64,000 bases of DNA from Mycobacterium sp. URHB0044. GTDB taxonomy: Bacteria > Actinomycetota > Actinomycetes > Mycobacteriales > Mycobacteriaceae. The stretch covers positions 558,001-622,000 of the forward strand of contig NZ_JIAW01000001.1 of NCBI RefSeq assembly GCF_000620625.1, read 5' to 3'. Each line of letters starts with the position of its first letter. Position 1 is the stretch's first letter. This document shows positions 40,475 through 50,001 of the stretch, piece by piece. A model generated the notes under the pieces. That model did not search any database. It was not told where the DNA came from and was given only the letters and a program-made list of their open reading frames with translations. A program made the position numbers and the translations under genes.

Positions 40475-42294
40475 CAGATCATCTCCTGCGACGTGGACAG
40501 CTCGAGCGGATCTTCGTCACCGGGCGGCCGCCCACGCCGCAGCCTGGCGTCGATGAAGTTGACCAGATGGGTCAGCGGGATCGTCAACAGCAGATAGAAC
40601 AGACCCGCGGCCACCAATGGCGACAGGCTGCCGGTCTGCGCGTTGAGGTCCCGGCCGACCTGGAACAGCTCGCGCTGGCTGGCGACCAGACCGAGGAAGT
40701 ACACCAGCGACGACGCCTTGAGCAGCGAGATGAACTGGTTGACCAGGGCCGGCAGCACGCGCCGCACGCCCTGCGGGATGACGATCAGCTGCATCGACGC
40801 CGAGTAGCTGAAGCCCAGCGCGCGCGACGCCTCCAGCTGGCCTGCCTCCACGCTCTGGATGCCGGAGCGGAAGATCTCGCCGATGTAGGCGCCTGCCATC
40901 AACCCGAGCGCCGCGATGCCCAGCGGGTACGGATTGTTGCCGGTGAGCGATCCGACGACCGGTCCGACGCCAAGACCGATGAGCAGGATGATCACCACTT
41001 CGGGCAGCCCACGGAACACGTCGGTGTACACCCGGGCGGGCCAGCGCAGCCACCGCGATCGGGAGATGCCCGCGACGGCCAACGCCATGCCGATGATCAG
41101 CCCGATGATGCTGGCGCTGACGGTGAGGATCAGCGTGTTGGGCAGGCCGGTCTTGAGCAGGTCGGGGATGGCCGCCTTGTACAGGTCCCAGTCCAGGAAC
41201 GCGTCCTTCAGCTGAGACAGCGTGGATTTCGGTGCGGTGCTGGATGATTCGGCGGGCGCGCGGCTGGCGGCGATGGCGGCGAAGTCGGGCAGCTGCGGCG
41301 GCGGCGCGGCCTTGGAACCGGGCTTCCAGCCGGGCGGTAGCGCGCGGGGCACCCAGTCGGAGTACAGCTTCGCCCACGTCCCGTCGGCGATCACCGCGTC
41401 GAGCCCGGAGTTGAGCGCATCGATCAGCGGGGTGTTCTCCTTGGCGACCGCGTAGGCGACGAAGTTGTCCAGGCTGAAGGTGTTCTCGATGATCTGCGTG
41501 GGGTCGCCCGGCTGGACCGTGCCCTGCGCCTGCTGCGACGGGGCCACCCAGGCGTCGATCTGACGGCTCTTCAGGCTGGCGTAGACGGTGTTGTAGTCCG
41601 GGAACTTCACCGGGTCGAGCCCGAGGGTGTCGACGACGTAGGCCTCTTGCACGGTGCCCTGCACGACGCCGATCCGCTGGCCCGCCGCCAGCTTGTCGAA
41701 GCCGGTGATGGCGGAGCCGTTGGGGACGACTAGCGAGAAGTAGCCGAAGTCGTAGCCGTTGGTGAAGCCGACGGTGCGTCGGCGCGCGTCGGTGGTGGTG
41801 ATCGACGACGAGCCGACGTCGAACCGCGCCGACGCCGTCTGCGCCAGCAGTCCCGAGAACTCGGTGCCGACGAAGTTGACCTGCAGGCCGATCTTGCCGG
41901 CGATCGCGCGCAGCAGTTCGTTGTCGAACCCGGTGAACTGCCCTTGGGCGTTGATGCAGATGCTCGGCGGCGCGTCCGACAGCGTGCCGACGGTCAGCAC
42001 GCCGGGGGTGGCCAGTCGCAGTGCACCCGGATTGATCGAGCCGAGCGGAACGACCGTCGGGGTGGTGTACTTGTCCTCCCCGGGACCCTTCGCGGCTGCG
42101 GCCAGGTTGGTGGGCAGCGCGCTGGCGCTCTGCAGTCCTGGCGGGGCGCACTGGTCGCCGTCGGCGCCCGCGGGCGGGGCGGATCCCATGCCGAACACCA
42201 CGAGCGCGACGAGCGCAGCGACCATCGTCTTGCCGATCCGGGCCATCTTCAAAACGTAGCGTCCGGCGCTGCGCGGGCCACGGCCTGGACTCAC
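40474..42294 (-). CDS. Fused substrate-binding protein/permease of amino acid ABC importer (GlnHP-type)
   Basis: 606-aa fusion. A signal peptide at residues about 17-45 is followed by a periplasmic-type binding domain (VGTLSDAPPSICINAQGQFTGFD onward to about 320), then a permease with about five helices (LILTVSASIIGLIIGMALAV; EAA-like loop EASRALGFSYSASMQLIVIPQ). The start GTG 42294 directly abuts the gntR stop; ATG 42246 (MARIGKTMVAAL) is an alternative that gives a cleaner signal peptide. Confidence 0.93.
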   Translation of the reverse strand: MSPGRGPRSAGRYVLKMARIGKTMVAALVALVVFGMGSAPPAGADGDQCAPPGLQSASALPTNLAAAAKGPGEDKYTTPTVVPLGSINPGALRLATPGVLTVGTLSDAPPSICINAQGQFTGFDNELLRAIAGKIGLQVNFVGTEFSGLLAQTASARFDVGSSSITTTDARRRTVGFTNGYDFGYFSLVVPNGSAITGFDKLAAGQRIGVVQGTVQEAYVVDTLGLDPVKFPDYNTVYASLKSRQIDAWVAPSQQAQGTVQPGDPTQIIENTFSLDNFVAYAVAKENTPLIDALNSGLDAVIADGTWAKLYSDWVPRALPPGWKPGSKAAPPPQLPDFAAIAASRAPAESSSTAPKSTLSQLKDAFLDWDLYKAAIPDLLKTGLPNTLILTVSASIIGLIIGMALAVAGISRSRWLRWPARVYTDVFRGLPEVVIILLIGLGVGPVVGSLTGNNPYPLGIAALGLMAGAYIGEIFRSGIQSVEAGQLEASRALGFSYSASMQLIVIPQGVRRVLPALVNQFISLLKASSLVYFLGLVASQRELFQVGRDLNAQTGSLSPLVAAGLFYLLLTIPLTHLVNFIDARLRRGRPPGDEDPLELSTSQEMI

Positions 42295-42984
42295 TCAGAA
42301 CGTAATCGACGGCTCCTGCGGAGTGACGGCTGGCGGCGCGAGCACGCGGCGCCGGATCAGTTCGGCCAGCATGATGCGGCCCATGACCTCGGCCCTTCCG
42401 ACGCACGCGGCCTGTGCGGCGGCGGGATCGCGAGAGCCGATCGCGGTGGTCTCGGCCTCGTAGAACGGCAGCAGTTCGTCGTGGCTGCCCAGGTATGCCG
42501 TCCAGAAGCCGCGCGGCATCAGCGTCCGCGAAGACCTGATCGCGGCGCGCAACTGCGGCCCGGCGTACTCCTCGTTGATGAGCTGGCGGTAGCGAAACGC
42601 GATCTCGTGGAACGTGCGCGACTCCACGCCGGCCCGCAACGCGTCCAGCTGCGTGCGAAGCCCGTCGAGCACCTTGGGGTCGGCTGCGGTGGCGGCGCGC
42701 GCCGATGCCAGGCCGTTGAGCACCCCGTAGAGCTCATGGGTTTCGCGGACTACGTCGTCGTCGAAGCGCTCCACGTACGCGCCGCGGTGGTAGCGCGTCG
42801 ACAGCACGCCGTCGTGCTCGAGGGCGACCACTGCTTCCTGGACCGGCACCCGGCTGACGCCCAGTTCAGCGGCGATTTCGTTGCGGTCCAACCGATCTCC
42901 GGAGCGCAACTTGCCCGTCAGGACCAGTGTCACGACGTGGGAGACGACCAGGTCCTTCTCTTTGACCCCGTACTTCTTGGGCAT
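42295..42984 (-). CDS. GntR family regulator (Rv0043c-type)
   Basis: 229-aa FadR-subfamily regulator with N-terminal winged helix ([27 protein letters not shown], residues about 21-47) and an all-helical FCD effector domain. Its stop is adjacent to the ABC importer start, so it is probably the local regulator of amino acid uptake. Confidence 0.91.
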   Translation of the reverse strand: MPKKYGVKEKDLVVSHVVTLVLTGKLRSGDRLDRNEIAAELGVSRVPVQEAVVALEHDGVLSTRYHRGAYVERFDDDVVRETHELYGVLNGLASARAATAADPKVLDGLRTQLDALRAGVESRTFHEIAFRYRQLINEEYAGPQLRAAIRSSRTLMPRGFWTAYLGSHDELLPFYEAETTAIGSRDPAAAQAACVGRAEVMGRIMLAELIRRRVLAPPAVTPQEPSITF

Positions 42985-43040
42985 GGCGCGGTCAGTTTCT
43001 CACGCCACCGCCGCGATCGGACGGCTTCGGACGCTTCTCC

Positions 43041-43838
43041 TCAGGCGCGTTCGTCGCGCCAACGGCAGAGCGCCTCGGCCTTGCCGAGGTCGTAGTCGGG
43101 GCCATTCGCTCCGACCGTGAAGGTCGTGACGCCGAGCCCGAGCAGCGCGTTGGCCTCCTCGAGAAGCGCGTCGACGTCGTCGCCCTCAACACCCGCCGAG
43201 TGCTCGATCGTGGCGGGGTCGCGGCCCACGTCCGCGCAGTGCCGGGCCAGCACCTCCGCCTTGTGCGGATACGTTTCGCGGTCGACGAAGTAGTGCCACA
43301 CGTCGCCGTATTCGGCCACCAGGCGCAGCGTCTTCTTCTCACCGCCGCCGCCGAGGAGGACCGGGATGTCGCGCGTTGGTGCAGGATTCAGTTTGCCCAA
43401 CCGCGACTTGATGCGCGGCAGCGCGCCCGCGAGATCGTCGAGCCTGCTGCCCGCGGTTCCGAAGTCGTAGCCGTATTCGACGTAGTCCTTGTCCTTCCAG
43501 CCCGAGCCGATGCCCAGGATCAGTCGACCGTCGGAGATGTGGTCGACGGTGCGGGCCATGTCGGCAAGCAGCTCCGGGTTGCGGTAGGAGTTGCAGGTCA
43601 CCAACGCGCCGATCTCGATGCGCGAGGTCTGCTCTGCCCAGGCGCCCAGCATCGTCCAGCATTCGTAGTGCGCGCCGTCGGGATCGCCGTAGAGCGGGAA
43701 GAAGTGGTCCCAGTTGAACGCGATGTCGACGCCCATGTCCTCGCAGCGCCGGACGGCGTCGCGGATGTGGCCGTATTGCGGGGAATGTTGTGGCTGCAGT
43801 TGCACGCCGATGCGGATGGGGAAGGTCATGTCCGCCAC
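43041..43838 (-). CDS. LLM-class F420-dependent oxidoreductase (Rv0044c-type)
   Basis: 265-aa luciferase-like TIM-barrel protein. IRIGVQLQPQHSPQY at the start, HISDGRLILGIGSGWKDKDY and VLLGGGGEKKTLRLVAEYGDVWH are typical of F420-binding members. The first ATG is 43838; ATG 43829 is also possible. The substrate is unknown. One base separates it from the phoX stop. Confidence 0.9.
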   Translation of the reverse strand: MADMTFPIRIGVQLQPQHSPQYGHIRDAVRRCEDMGVDIAFNWDHFFPLYGDPDGAHYECWTMLGAWAEQTSRIEIGALVTCNSYRNPELLADMARTVDHISDGRLILGIGSGWKDKDYVEYGYDFGTAGSRLDDLAGALPRIKSRLGKLNPAPTRDIPVLLGGGGEKKTLRLVAEYGDVWHYFVDRETYPHKAEVLARHCADVGRDPATIEHSAGVEGDDVDALLEEANALLGLGVTTFTVGANGPDYDLGKAEALCRWRDERA

Positions 43839-43839
43839 G

Positions 43840-45912
43840 CTAGACGCCGATTCCGCCGCCGTCGCGCCACACCGCCACCACCGCCGGCCGCGCGGTGCCG
43901 TTGCCGCCCTCTGGCCAGCGCGACAACGGGTCGTCGAGGCTGTTCTCGTCGCTCTCGCCCGGATGTTGCACGCATACCGTCACCAAATCGTCGGTGATGA
44001 CCGGCCCGCACGTCTCGGCGCCGAGCGGAACGGTGAGGAACTGGCGGGTCTCGCCGCGGTTGGGCCCTTCGAGGGCGACCGCGAACAGTCCGTCGTTGGA
44101 GTCCAGCGCGTTGCCGTCGGTGGAGATCCACAGGTTGCCGTGCCGGTCGAAGGCGAGGTTGTCCGGACACGAGATCGGGCTGACCTTCGTCTTGTCGAAC
44201 CCGCCGTAGTAGGTGTCGGCGGCAGCCGGGTCGCCGCACACCAGCAGCAGCTCCCAGGTGAACGACGTGCCTGCGTGCTCGTCGGTGAGTTCGAGGATCT
44301 GCCCGCTCTTGTTGTCGTTGCGGGGGTTCGCGGCGTCGGGTGCCGCCTCCCCGGGGGCGCCGCGCTCGTCGTTGTTGGTCAGCGCGACGTAGACCTTGCC
44401 GGTCTTCGGGTTGGCCTCGAAGTCCTCCGGCCGGTCCATCTTGGTAGCGCCGGCCTTGTCGGCGGCCAGCCGGGTGAACACGGCCACCTCCTGCGGCGTC
44501 ATGCCGCCGACGAGTGACTCACCGGTTCCGTTCGGGCCGGACTTCAGGAGCGGAATCCACGTGCCGCTGCCCCGGAACGATCCCGACGACGGCAGCGTGC
44601 CCGACCCGTCGATCTCCGTTGCGGGGATGTCGCTGGAGAGCTTCGCGACGTAGAGCGTGCCCTCGTCGAGGATCGACAGGTTGTTGGCCATCGCGGCGGC
44701 GTCGTGTCCTGGCTGGACCTTCTTACTGGACACGAACTTGTACATGTAGTCGAAGCGTTCGTCGTCGCCGAGGTAGGACACCACGGTGCCGTCGCCGGTG
44801 ACGTAGATGGTGGCGCCCTCGTGCTTGAGCCTGCCGAGGGCGGTGTGCTTCACCGGTACCGACGCCGGATCCCACGGGTTGACTTCGATGACGTAGCCGA
44901 AGCGGTTCACCTCGTTGGGCGACTTGCCGACGTCGAACCGCGCGTCGAAGGTCTCCCACTTGCGTTCCGTCGGTTCGGGTTTGATGCCGTAACGCTTGTC
45001 CCGGTCGGCGACGGCGGGGCTGGGCATGGAGCCCTCGGCCGCACCGAAGTAGCTGTGGAAGTTCTCCTCGCCCGACAGCACGGTGCCCCACGGCGTGACG
45101 CCGCCCGCGCAGTTGGCGAACGTGCCGGCGACAGTGCGACCCGTCGGGTCGGCAGCGGTCTTGACGAAGTCGGCACCGGCGCCGGGACCCGTCAGGGTGA
45201 ACGGCGTGTCGGCCGTGATCCGGCGGTTGTACCGGCCGATCACGGGCCGCAGGCCGTCCGGCGTGCGCTCGACCTCCACGACCGCCATGCCGTGCGCGGC
45301 GACGCCGATGTCGAACTGTTCGCGGGTCGGCTTGTCCGGGTCGTAGCCGGGGAACATGAATTGTTCGGTGGTGTATTCGTGGTTGACCACCAGCAGGTAG
45401 TGGTCCTTGACGCCGTCGATCGGCAGCAGGCCCGCGAAGTCGTTGTTGAAGCCGAACTGCTGGCGCTGCGCGGCCGCGGTCTGCGCCTTCACGTTGAACA
45501 TCGGGGCGCCCGGCAGCACCGGGTCGCCCCAGCGGATCACGACGGACTGCCGGTAGCCGTCGGGGATGACGACGGCGTCCTCCGTGTTGGGCGCGACGGC
45601 GGTGAAGTTCATGCCGGGCGGCGTGACGGGCGCGGCCGGGGTGTCGCTCGTCGGTGTCGCGGCGGGGGTGTCGTTGCCGGAGCAGGCGGCCAGCGCCGAT
45701 CCAGCGCCGACGGCCAACACGGTCACCGCACCGGCTCGTAGCGCTGTGCGACGCGAAAGTGCTTGCCGCGCAATATCACCGAAGTACTCATTGTCACTGG
45801 CGTTGGGTGCCGGATGCGAGCACGCGTCGCCGCACTTGTACCGGCACGTGACGCGCTGGCGCGACGAACGGCCGTTGTGGGTGACGAACAGGTTCAGCGG
45901 CACGAGCGCCAT
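43840..45912 (-). CDS. phoX: PhoX-family alkaline phosphatase (Tat exported)
   Basis: 690-aa DUF839 protein. The start ATG 45912 (MALVPLNLFVTHNG) has GGAAGGAA upstream. A twin-arginine signal SRRTALRAGAVTVLAV begins at about residue 54, well inside the protein, ending in a lipobox-like ALAAC. The body has GGVTPWGTVLSGEENFHSYF and PDNLAFDRHGNLWISTDG, typical PhoX metal-site segments. It likely releases phosphate from organic esters under phosphate limitation. Confidence 0.9.
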   Translation of the reverse strand: MALVPLNLFVTHNGRSSRQRVTCRYKCGDACSHPAPNASDNEYFGDIARQALSRRTALRAGAVTVLAVGAGSALAACSGNDTPAATPTSDTPAAPVTPPGMNFTAVAPNTEDAVVIPDGYRQSVVIRWGDPVLPGAPMFNVKAQTAAAQRQQFGFNNDFAGLLPIDGVKDHYLLVVNHEYTTEQFMFPGYDPDKPTREQFDIGVAAHGMAVVEVERTPDGLRPVIGRYNRRITADTPFTLTGPGAGADFVKTAADPTGRTVAGTFANCAGGVTPWGTVLSGEENFHSYFGAAEGSMPSPAVADRDKRYGIKPEPTERKWETFDARFDVGKSPNEVNRFGYVIEVNPWDPASVPVKHTALGRLKHEGATIYVTGDGTVVSYLGDDERFDYMYKFVSSKKVQPGHDAAAMANNLSILDEGTLYVAKLSSDIPATEIDGSGTLPSSGSFRGSGTWIPLLKSGPNGTGESLVGGMTPQEVAVFTRLAADKAGATKMDRPEDFEANPKTGKVYVALTNNDERGAPGEAAPDAANPRNDNKSGQILELTDEHAGTSFTWELLLVCGDPAAADTYYGGFDKTKVSPISCPDNLAFDRHGNLWISTDGNALDSNDGLFAVALEGPNRGETRQFLTVPLGAETCGPVITDDLVTVCVQHPGESDENSLDDPLSRWPEGGNGTARPAVVAVWRDGGGIGV

Positions 45913-46026
45913 GACGTGGGGATTCCTTCCGACGATCACCGGCCGGGGCTGTGGCCGGACCGTCGGAAAGTTACGGCAGGCTGTTGATCAGCTGTCAAGC
46001 AATCGGTGAACGGAAGGTGGACGGAC

Positions 46027-46173
46027 TCAGCGCGACTCGCTGGGCGTGCCGGGTTCCGCCGGTTCCGCGGGCGTCAGGCGTTCCGGCGTTTCGGCAGGTA
46101 CGAGGCGCTCGGGGGTCTCGGCGGGACTCAGCGGTTCGGCCGGTTCGTTCGGGGCCGTGTTGGGCTCGGTCAT
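46027..46173 (-). CDS. Small Pro/Glu-repeat ORF, 48 aa
   Basis: ATG 46173 opens 48 codons reading MTEPNTAPNEPAEPLSPAET..., with two near-copies of PAETPERL and a further TPAEPAEPG. It is acidic, disordered and without a signal peptide. It lies 41 bp downstream of the hydrolase gene on the same strand. No strong Shine-Dalgarno is visible. Codon bias alone could produce it, but the repeated PAETPERL unit argues for a real peptide. Confidence 0.45.
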   Translation of the reverse strand: MTEPNTAPNEPAEPLSPAETPERLVPAETPERLTPAEPAEPGTPSESR

Positions 46174-46214
46174 CACACTCGACTACCCGAATCGGCGTCC
46201 GACGAAAAGCGCGC

Positions 46215-47135
46215 TCAGGCGTCGAGCACTCCGCGCAGGATCTCCACCAGTGCGGCGGGCTGGTCACCCTGCACCGAGTGGCCGGCATCCGGAACGACGA
46301 TGGTGCGCTGAAAACCGGGCGCGCCCTTGGCGAATGCGGCGGCGTCCTCGTCGTTGACGAAGTACGAGTTGGCGCCGCGCACCAGGGTGGTCGGCATGGT
46401 GATCGCCGCGACGTCGTCCCACAAGCCCTCGAAACCCTCAAGGTGGGTATCCGTACGGAACGAGTCGTAACGCCAGGTCCATGTGCCGTCGTCGAGCTGC
46501 TTGGAGTTGTGAAAGACGCCGCGCCGCAAGGACTTACGGTCACGATTGGGTGCGGCAGCCATCGTCACGTCGAGCATGGCCTCGAACGAGGGGAAGCTGC
46601 GCTCGCCGTTCACCAGGGCGACGGGGCCCATCTGGGCCTTCGTCATCTCCTCGTGGCGGGCCGGAGCGGACGGCGTGACGTCGACGAGAACCAGCTTTGG
46701 CACCAGCCCGGGTTCGGTCGCGGCGATGCGCAGCGCGGTCAACCCACCGAGCGACATCCCGACGACCAGCCGCCGGGTGGGTGCCCATTCGCGAAGCGCC
46801 GGCCGCAGCGTGTCAGCGTTGAGCTTGGGGCCGTAGTCACCGTCCTCGCGCCACGCGGAACGGCCGTGGCCGGGCAGGTCGACGGCCAGCGCGGGCACGC
46901 CGAGTCCGAGGATGACGGTGTCCCAGGTGTGCGCGTTCTGACCGCCGCCGTGCAGGAACACGACCTCCGGGGGTTCGGTGCCCCACTTGAGCGCGCTGAT
47001 CGGGCCGGCCTCGATGCGCTCGACGGGAGGCAGCGCGCTCGCGCCGATCTGCTCGGCGTTCTCGGGCAGCAGGCCGAACTCGTCGAGGCCCACCAATTCG
47101 TCGTCGTTGACCACGGATCGGACCTTACTCACCAC
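46215..47135 (-). CDS. Alpha/beta hydrolase (Rv0045c-type)
   Basis: 306-aa esterase-like hydrolase. The oxyanion motif LHGGGQNAHTWD and nucleophile elbow VVGMSLGGLTAL (Ser) are clear, and the catalytic His is in PDAGHSVQGD. The start at 47135 (MVSKVRSVVNDDE) is probable. The M. tuberculosis homologue is an ester hydrolase of uncertain natural substrate. Confidence 0.92.
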   Translation of the reverse strand: MVSKVRSVVNDDELVGLDEFGLLPENAEQIGASALPPVERIEAGPISALKWGTEPPEVVFLHGGGQNAHTWDTVILGLGVPALAVDLPGHGRSAWREDGDYGPKLNADTLRPALREWAPTRRLVVGMSLGGLTALRIAATEPGLVPKLVLVDVTPSAPARHEEMTKAQMGPVALVNGERSFPSFEAMLDVTMAAAPNRDRKSLRRGVFHNSKQLDDGTWTWRYDSFRTDTHLEGFEGLWDDVAAITMPTTLVRGANSYFVNDEDAAAFAKGAPGFQRTIVVPDAGHSVQGDQPAALVEILRGVLDA

Positions 47136-47143
47136 CCCAGACG

Positions 47144-47201
47144 CCGAAACTGCGGGGAGATCGCGATTCCAATCGGATACGCGATCTCCCCGCAGTCTCG
47201 G
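47144..47201. terminator. Long inverted repeat downstream of ino1
   Basis: A perfect 17-bp stem ACTGCGGGGAGATCGCG (47149-47165) pairs with 47180-47196 around a 14-nt loop; allowing one mismatch the arms are 22 bp (47144-47165 and 47180-47201). It sits 11 bp past the ino1 stop, before the hydrolase start. Probable ino1 terminator without a U-tract, as is common in mycobacteria. Confidence 0.75.
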
Positions 47202-47211
47202 GAACGAAGAG

Positions 47212-48306
47212 TTAGCCCTCGATGAAGGTTTCGAGCTGCGTGCGGGCGATGTCGTCCGGCAGCTGCTTCGGCGGGCTCTTCATCAGGTAGGCCGACGCGG
47301 CGACGACGGGACCACCGATGCCACGGTCCTTGGCGATCTTCGCCGCGCGCACCGCGTCGATGATGACGCCTGCCGAGTTGGGGGAGTCCCACACCTCGAG
47401 CTTGTACTCCAGGTTCAGTGGCACGTCGCCGAAGGCGCGGCCCTCGAGCCGGACGTAGGCCCACTTGCGGTCGTCGAGCCAGCCGACGTGATCGGACGGG
47501 CCGATGTGCACGTCCTTGGTGTTGAACTCACGCTGCAGATTGGAGGTGACGGCCTGGGTCTTGGAGATCTTCTTCGACTCCAGCCGCGAACGCTCCAGCA
47601 TGTTGAGGAAGTCCATGTTGCCGCCGACGTTGAGCTGCATGGTGCGGTCGAGCTGCACGCCGCGGTCCTCGAACAGCTTCGCCATCACGCGGTGGGTGAT
47701 GGTGGCGCCGACCTGGCTCTTGATGTCGTCGCCGACGATCGGCACGCCGGCATCCTCGAACTTCTTGGCCCACACCGGATCCGACGCGATGAACACGGGC
47801 AGTGCGTTGACGAAGGCCACGCCCGCATCGATCGCGCACTGCGCGTAGAACTTGTCGGCCTCTTCGGAGCCGACCGGGAGGTAGGACACCATGACGTCGA
47901 CGTTCGCGTCCTTGAGCGCCTTAACCACGTCGACGGACTCGGCGTCGGAAACCTCGATGGTCTCGGAGTAGTACTTGCCGATGCCGTCGAGGGTCGGGCC
48001 GCGCTGCACCGTGACATTGGTGGGCGGCACGTCGGCGATCTTGATGGTGTTGTTCTCGGAGGCGAAGATGGCCTCGGACAGGTCGAAGCCGACCTTCTTG
48101 GCGTCCACGTCGAACGCGGCGACGAACTTGACGTCGCGGACGTGGTACTTGCCGAGACGCACGTGCATCAGGCCGGGCACGGTGTTGTTCTCGTCGGCGT
48201 CGTGGTAGTACTGCACACCCTGAACCAGCGAGGACGCGCAGTTGCCGACGCCAACGATGGCGACCCGGATTTCGTTCGAGGCGGTCGCCTCGTTCGTCAA
48301 CGACAT
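47212..48306 (-). CDS. ino1: Inositol-1-phosphate synthase
   Basis: 364-aa enzyme turning glucose 6-phosphate into 1L-myo-inositol 1-phosphate, needed for phosphatidylinositol and mycothiol. The NAD-binding start [18 protein letters not shown] (about residues 13-30) and the conserved [27 protein letters not shown] and [13 protein letters not shown] are present. A GAAGGAGAAC Shine-Dalgarno precedes ATG 48306. The 50-bp gap from padR is the usual mycobacterial arrangement; the PadR protein may regulate it. Confidence 0.97.
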   Translation of the reverse strand: MSLTNEATASNEIRVAIVGVGNCASSLVQGVQYYHDADENNTVPGLMHVRLGKYHVRDVKFVAAFDVDAKKVGFDLSEAIFASENNTIKIADVPPTNVTVQRGPTLDGIGKYYSETIEVSDAESVDVVKALKDANVDVMVSYLPVGSEEADKFYAQCAIDAGVAFVNALPVFIASDPVWAKKFEDAGVPIVGDDIKSQVGATITHRVMAKLFEDRGVQLDRTMQLNVGGNMDFLNMLERSRLESKKISKTQAVTSNLQREFNTKDVHIGPSDHVGWLDDRKWAYVRLEGRAFGDVPLNLEYKLEVWDSPNSAGVIIDAVRAAKIAKDRGIGGPVVAASAYLMKSPPKQLPDDIARTQLETFIEG

Positions 48307-48355
48307 GGGACGTTCTCCTTCTTCTACTTCTGGACGTTCGGGTGCTGGTTACTTC

Positions 48356-48910
48356 TCAGGGCTGGGGCTGTTGGTCCGCGGGCCCTTGGGCCACGCGTTC
48401 GGCCGCGATGAGCTCGTTGAGCCACTTGACTTCACGCTCGCTGGATTCCAAGCCGAGCTGATGCAGTTGGCGGGTGTAGCGGTCGAGTGAATTGCTTGCC
48501 CGCGCGATGGCTTCACGCAGACCTTCGCGACGTTCCTCCACCTGACGCCGGCGACCCTCCAGGATGCGCATCCTGGCCTCGGCCGGTGTGCGGTTGAAGA
48601 ACGCGAGGTGGACGCCGAAGCCGTCGTCGGTGTAGTTCTGCGGACCGGTGTCGGCGACCAGTTCGGCGAACCGTTGCTTGCCGGCGTCCGTCAGTTGGTA
48701 GACGCGGCGTGCGCGCCGCACCTTGACCGCTCCGACGGGGGCGGCATCTTCGACGATGAGCCCGTCGGCCTGCATCCGGCGCAGCGCGGGGTACAGCGAA
48801 CCGTAAGAGAACGCCCGGAACGCTCCAAGCAGGCCGGTCAGGCGTTTACGCAGCTCGTAACCGTGCATGGGCGATTCGAGCAGAAGTCCCAGGACTGCGA
48901 GTTCCAGCAT
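48356..48910 (-). CDS. PadR family regulator (Rv0047c-type)
   Basis: 184-aa PadR protein starting MLELAVLGLLLESPMHGYELRKRL. The winged helix is followed by a C-terminal coiled-coil dimerisation helix (RRRQVEERREGLREAIARASNSLDRYTRQL). It is located directly upstream of ino1 on the same strand. Confidence 0.93.
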   Translation of the reverse strand: MLELAVLGLLLESPMHGYELRKRLTGLLGAFRAFSYGSLYPALRRMQADGLIVEDAAPVGAVKVRRARRVYQLTDAGKQRFAELVADTGPQNYTDDGFGVHLAFFNRTPAEARMRILEGRRRQVEERREGLREAIARASNSLDRYTRQLHQLGLESSEREVKWLNELIAAERVAQGPADQQPQP

Positions 48911-49023
48911 CGATCCACCCCCTTACTCGGTCGCTACGACGACTCAACACCTCCACGAATTGTATCGCGCCGATATATGCACCGCTACATCGGTGCCACA
49001 AAAGGGGACGTTCGAGGTCGCGT

Positions 49024-49890
49024 CTAGGCGTCGACGGGGTCGATGCTCTTGATCGTGCCGTCGGCGGCGAAGGTCACCGAACCGTTGCCGAACTCGCTGG
49101 TGACGTTGGCGCGCAGGGTGAGCTCGCCCGGGGCCTGGGGCTCGCGCGTCGGGTCGACGGTGAGGTACGTCTTCTCCCTCTGCACGTCGGACTCCTCCAT
49201 TCCGGTCATCTTCGGCGCTCCGCGCAGTGTCGCCACGGCCGTCTTCACGTCGAAGGCACCGAGGTCGACGACGACGTCGTCCTCGCTCTTGGCGGACGTC
49301 GACGGGTCATCGAAGCCGCCGCGGTAGGTGTAGCGCAGCACTCTCCGCTCGTCCTTGGGGTCGGCGCGGGCGAGGACGGCGTATTCGGGATAGATAACCA
49401 ACGAGTAGCCCGTCGTGTCGCCGAACCGTTGGCGCATCTGTTCCAGCAGTCCATTCAGACCGCCCAACGACTGCAGCTGACGTGGCGCCGTGACGACGCG
49501 GGGCTCGATGCCGTCGGCCTTGGCCCCTGGATCGGTTTGGAAGCTCAAAGGCGACGACGTGTTCCCGTACAGCCCCCAGCCGATGGCGATGCCGAGCACC
49601 ACCAGCACGCCGGCCGTCGCGAGCCGCAATCCGAGGCCGCTGCCCCCGCTGCCCGACAACCGCGAGACCTTCTTGAGGTTGGGCAGCTGAACCGGTGCGT
49701 TGGAGTTCTGGAGGTCGGACACCAGGTCCTGCAGTTCGCCGAGCGTGGCTGCGTTGGTGGCGGCCTTGACCCGCTCGCCGTGCTCGGTCATCGACAGCTG
49801 GCCCTCGCTCAGGGCGTTGTCGAGGATCCTGCACGTGTCATTGCGGTCGGAGTCCTTCGCCCGCGTTCCTGCTGTCTGCCGTGTCGCCAC
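49024..49890 (-). CDS. DUF1707-containing membrane protein (Rv0048c-type)
   Basis: 288-aa protein, start GTG 49890. The DUF1707 part is residues about 8-60 (AKDSDRNDTCRILDNALSEG). One membrane helix follows (LRLATAGVLVVLGIAIGWGLY, about 86-106), then an extracytoplasmic domain. Longer frames extend across the Rv0049-type gene and are rejected. Function unknown. Confidence 0.83.
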   Translation of the reverse strand: MATRQTAGTRAKDSDRNDTCRILDNALSEGQLSMTEHGERVKAATNAATLGELQDLVSDLQNSNAPVQLPNLKKVSRLSGSGGSGLGLRLATAGVLVVLGIAIGWGLYGNTSSPLSFQTDPGAKADGIEPRVVTAPRQLQSLGGLNGLLEQMRQRFGDTTGYSLVIYPEYAVLARADPKDERRVLRYTYRGGFDDPSTSAKSEDDVVVDLGAFDVKTAVATLRGAPKMTGMEESDVQREKTYLTVDPTREPQAPGELTLRANVTSEFGNGSVTFAADGTIKSIDPVDA

Positions 49891-50001
49891 CAGGAGATCG
49901 TAGGAGTTGACGTGCCATTGCCGCAGACCAGATGGCGATACGGCGCCCGCGTGACCGGAGTCGCGCCTCCGCGCCGCAGGGGTCGACGTACTCTGGTCGA
50001 C

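Noticed and set aside
40517..42406. 629-codon minus-strand ORF over the GlnHP-type gene
   Set aside because: Arg/Gly-rich shadow in another frame of a clear transporter gene.
45951..47225. 424-codon plus-strand ORF opposite the hydrolase
   Set aside because: Antisense shadow; composition Arg/Gly/Val-rich without motifs.
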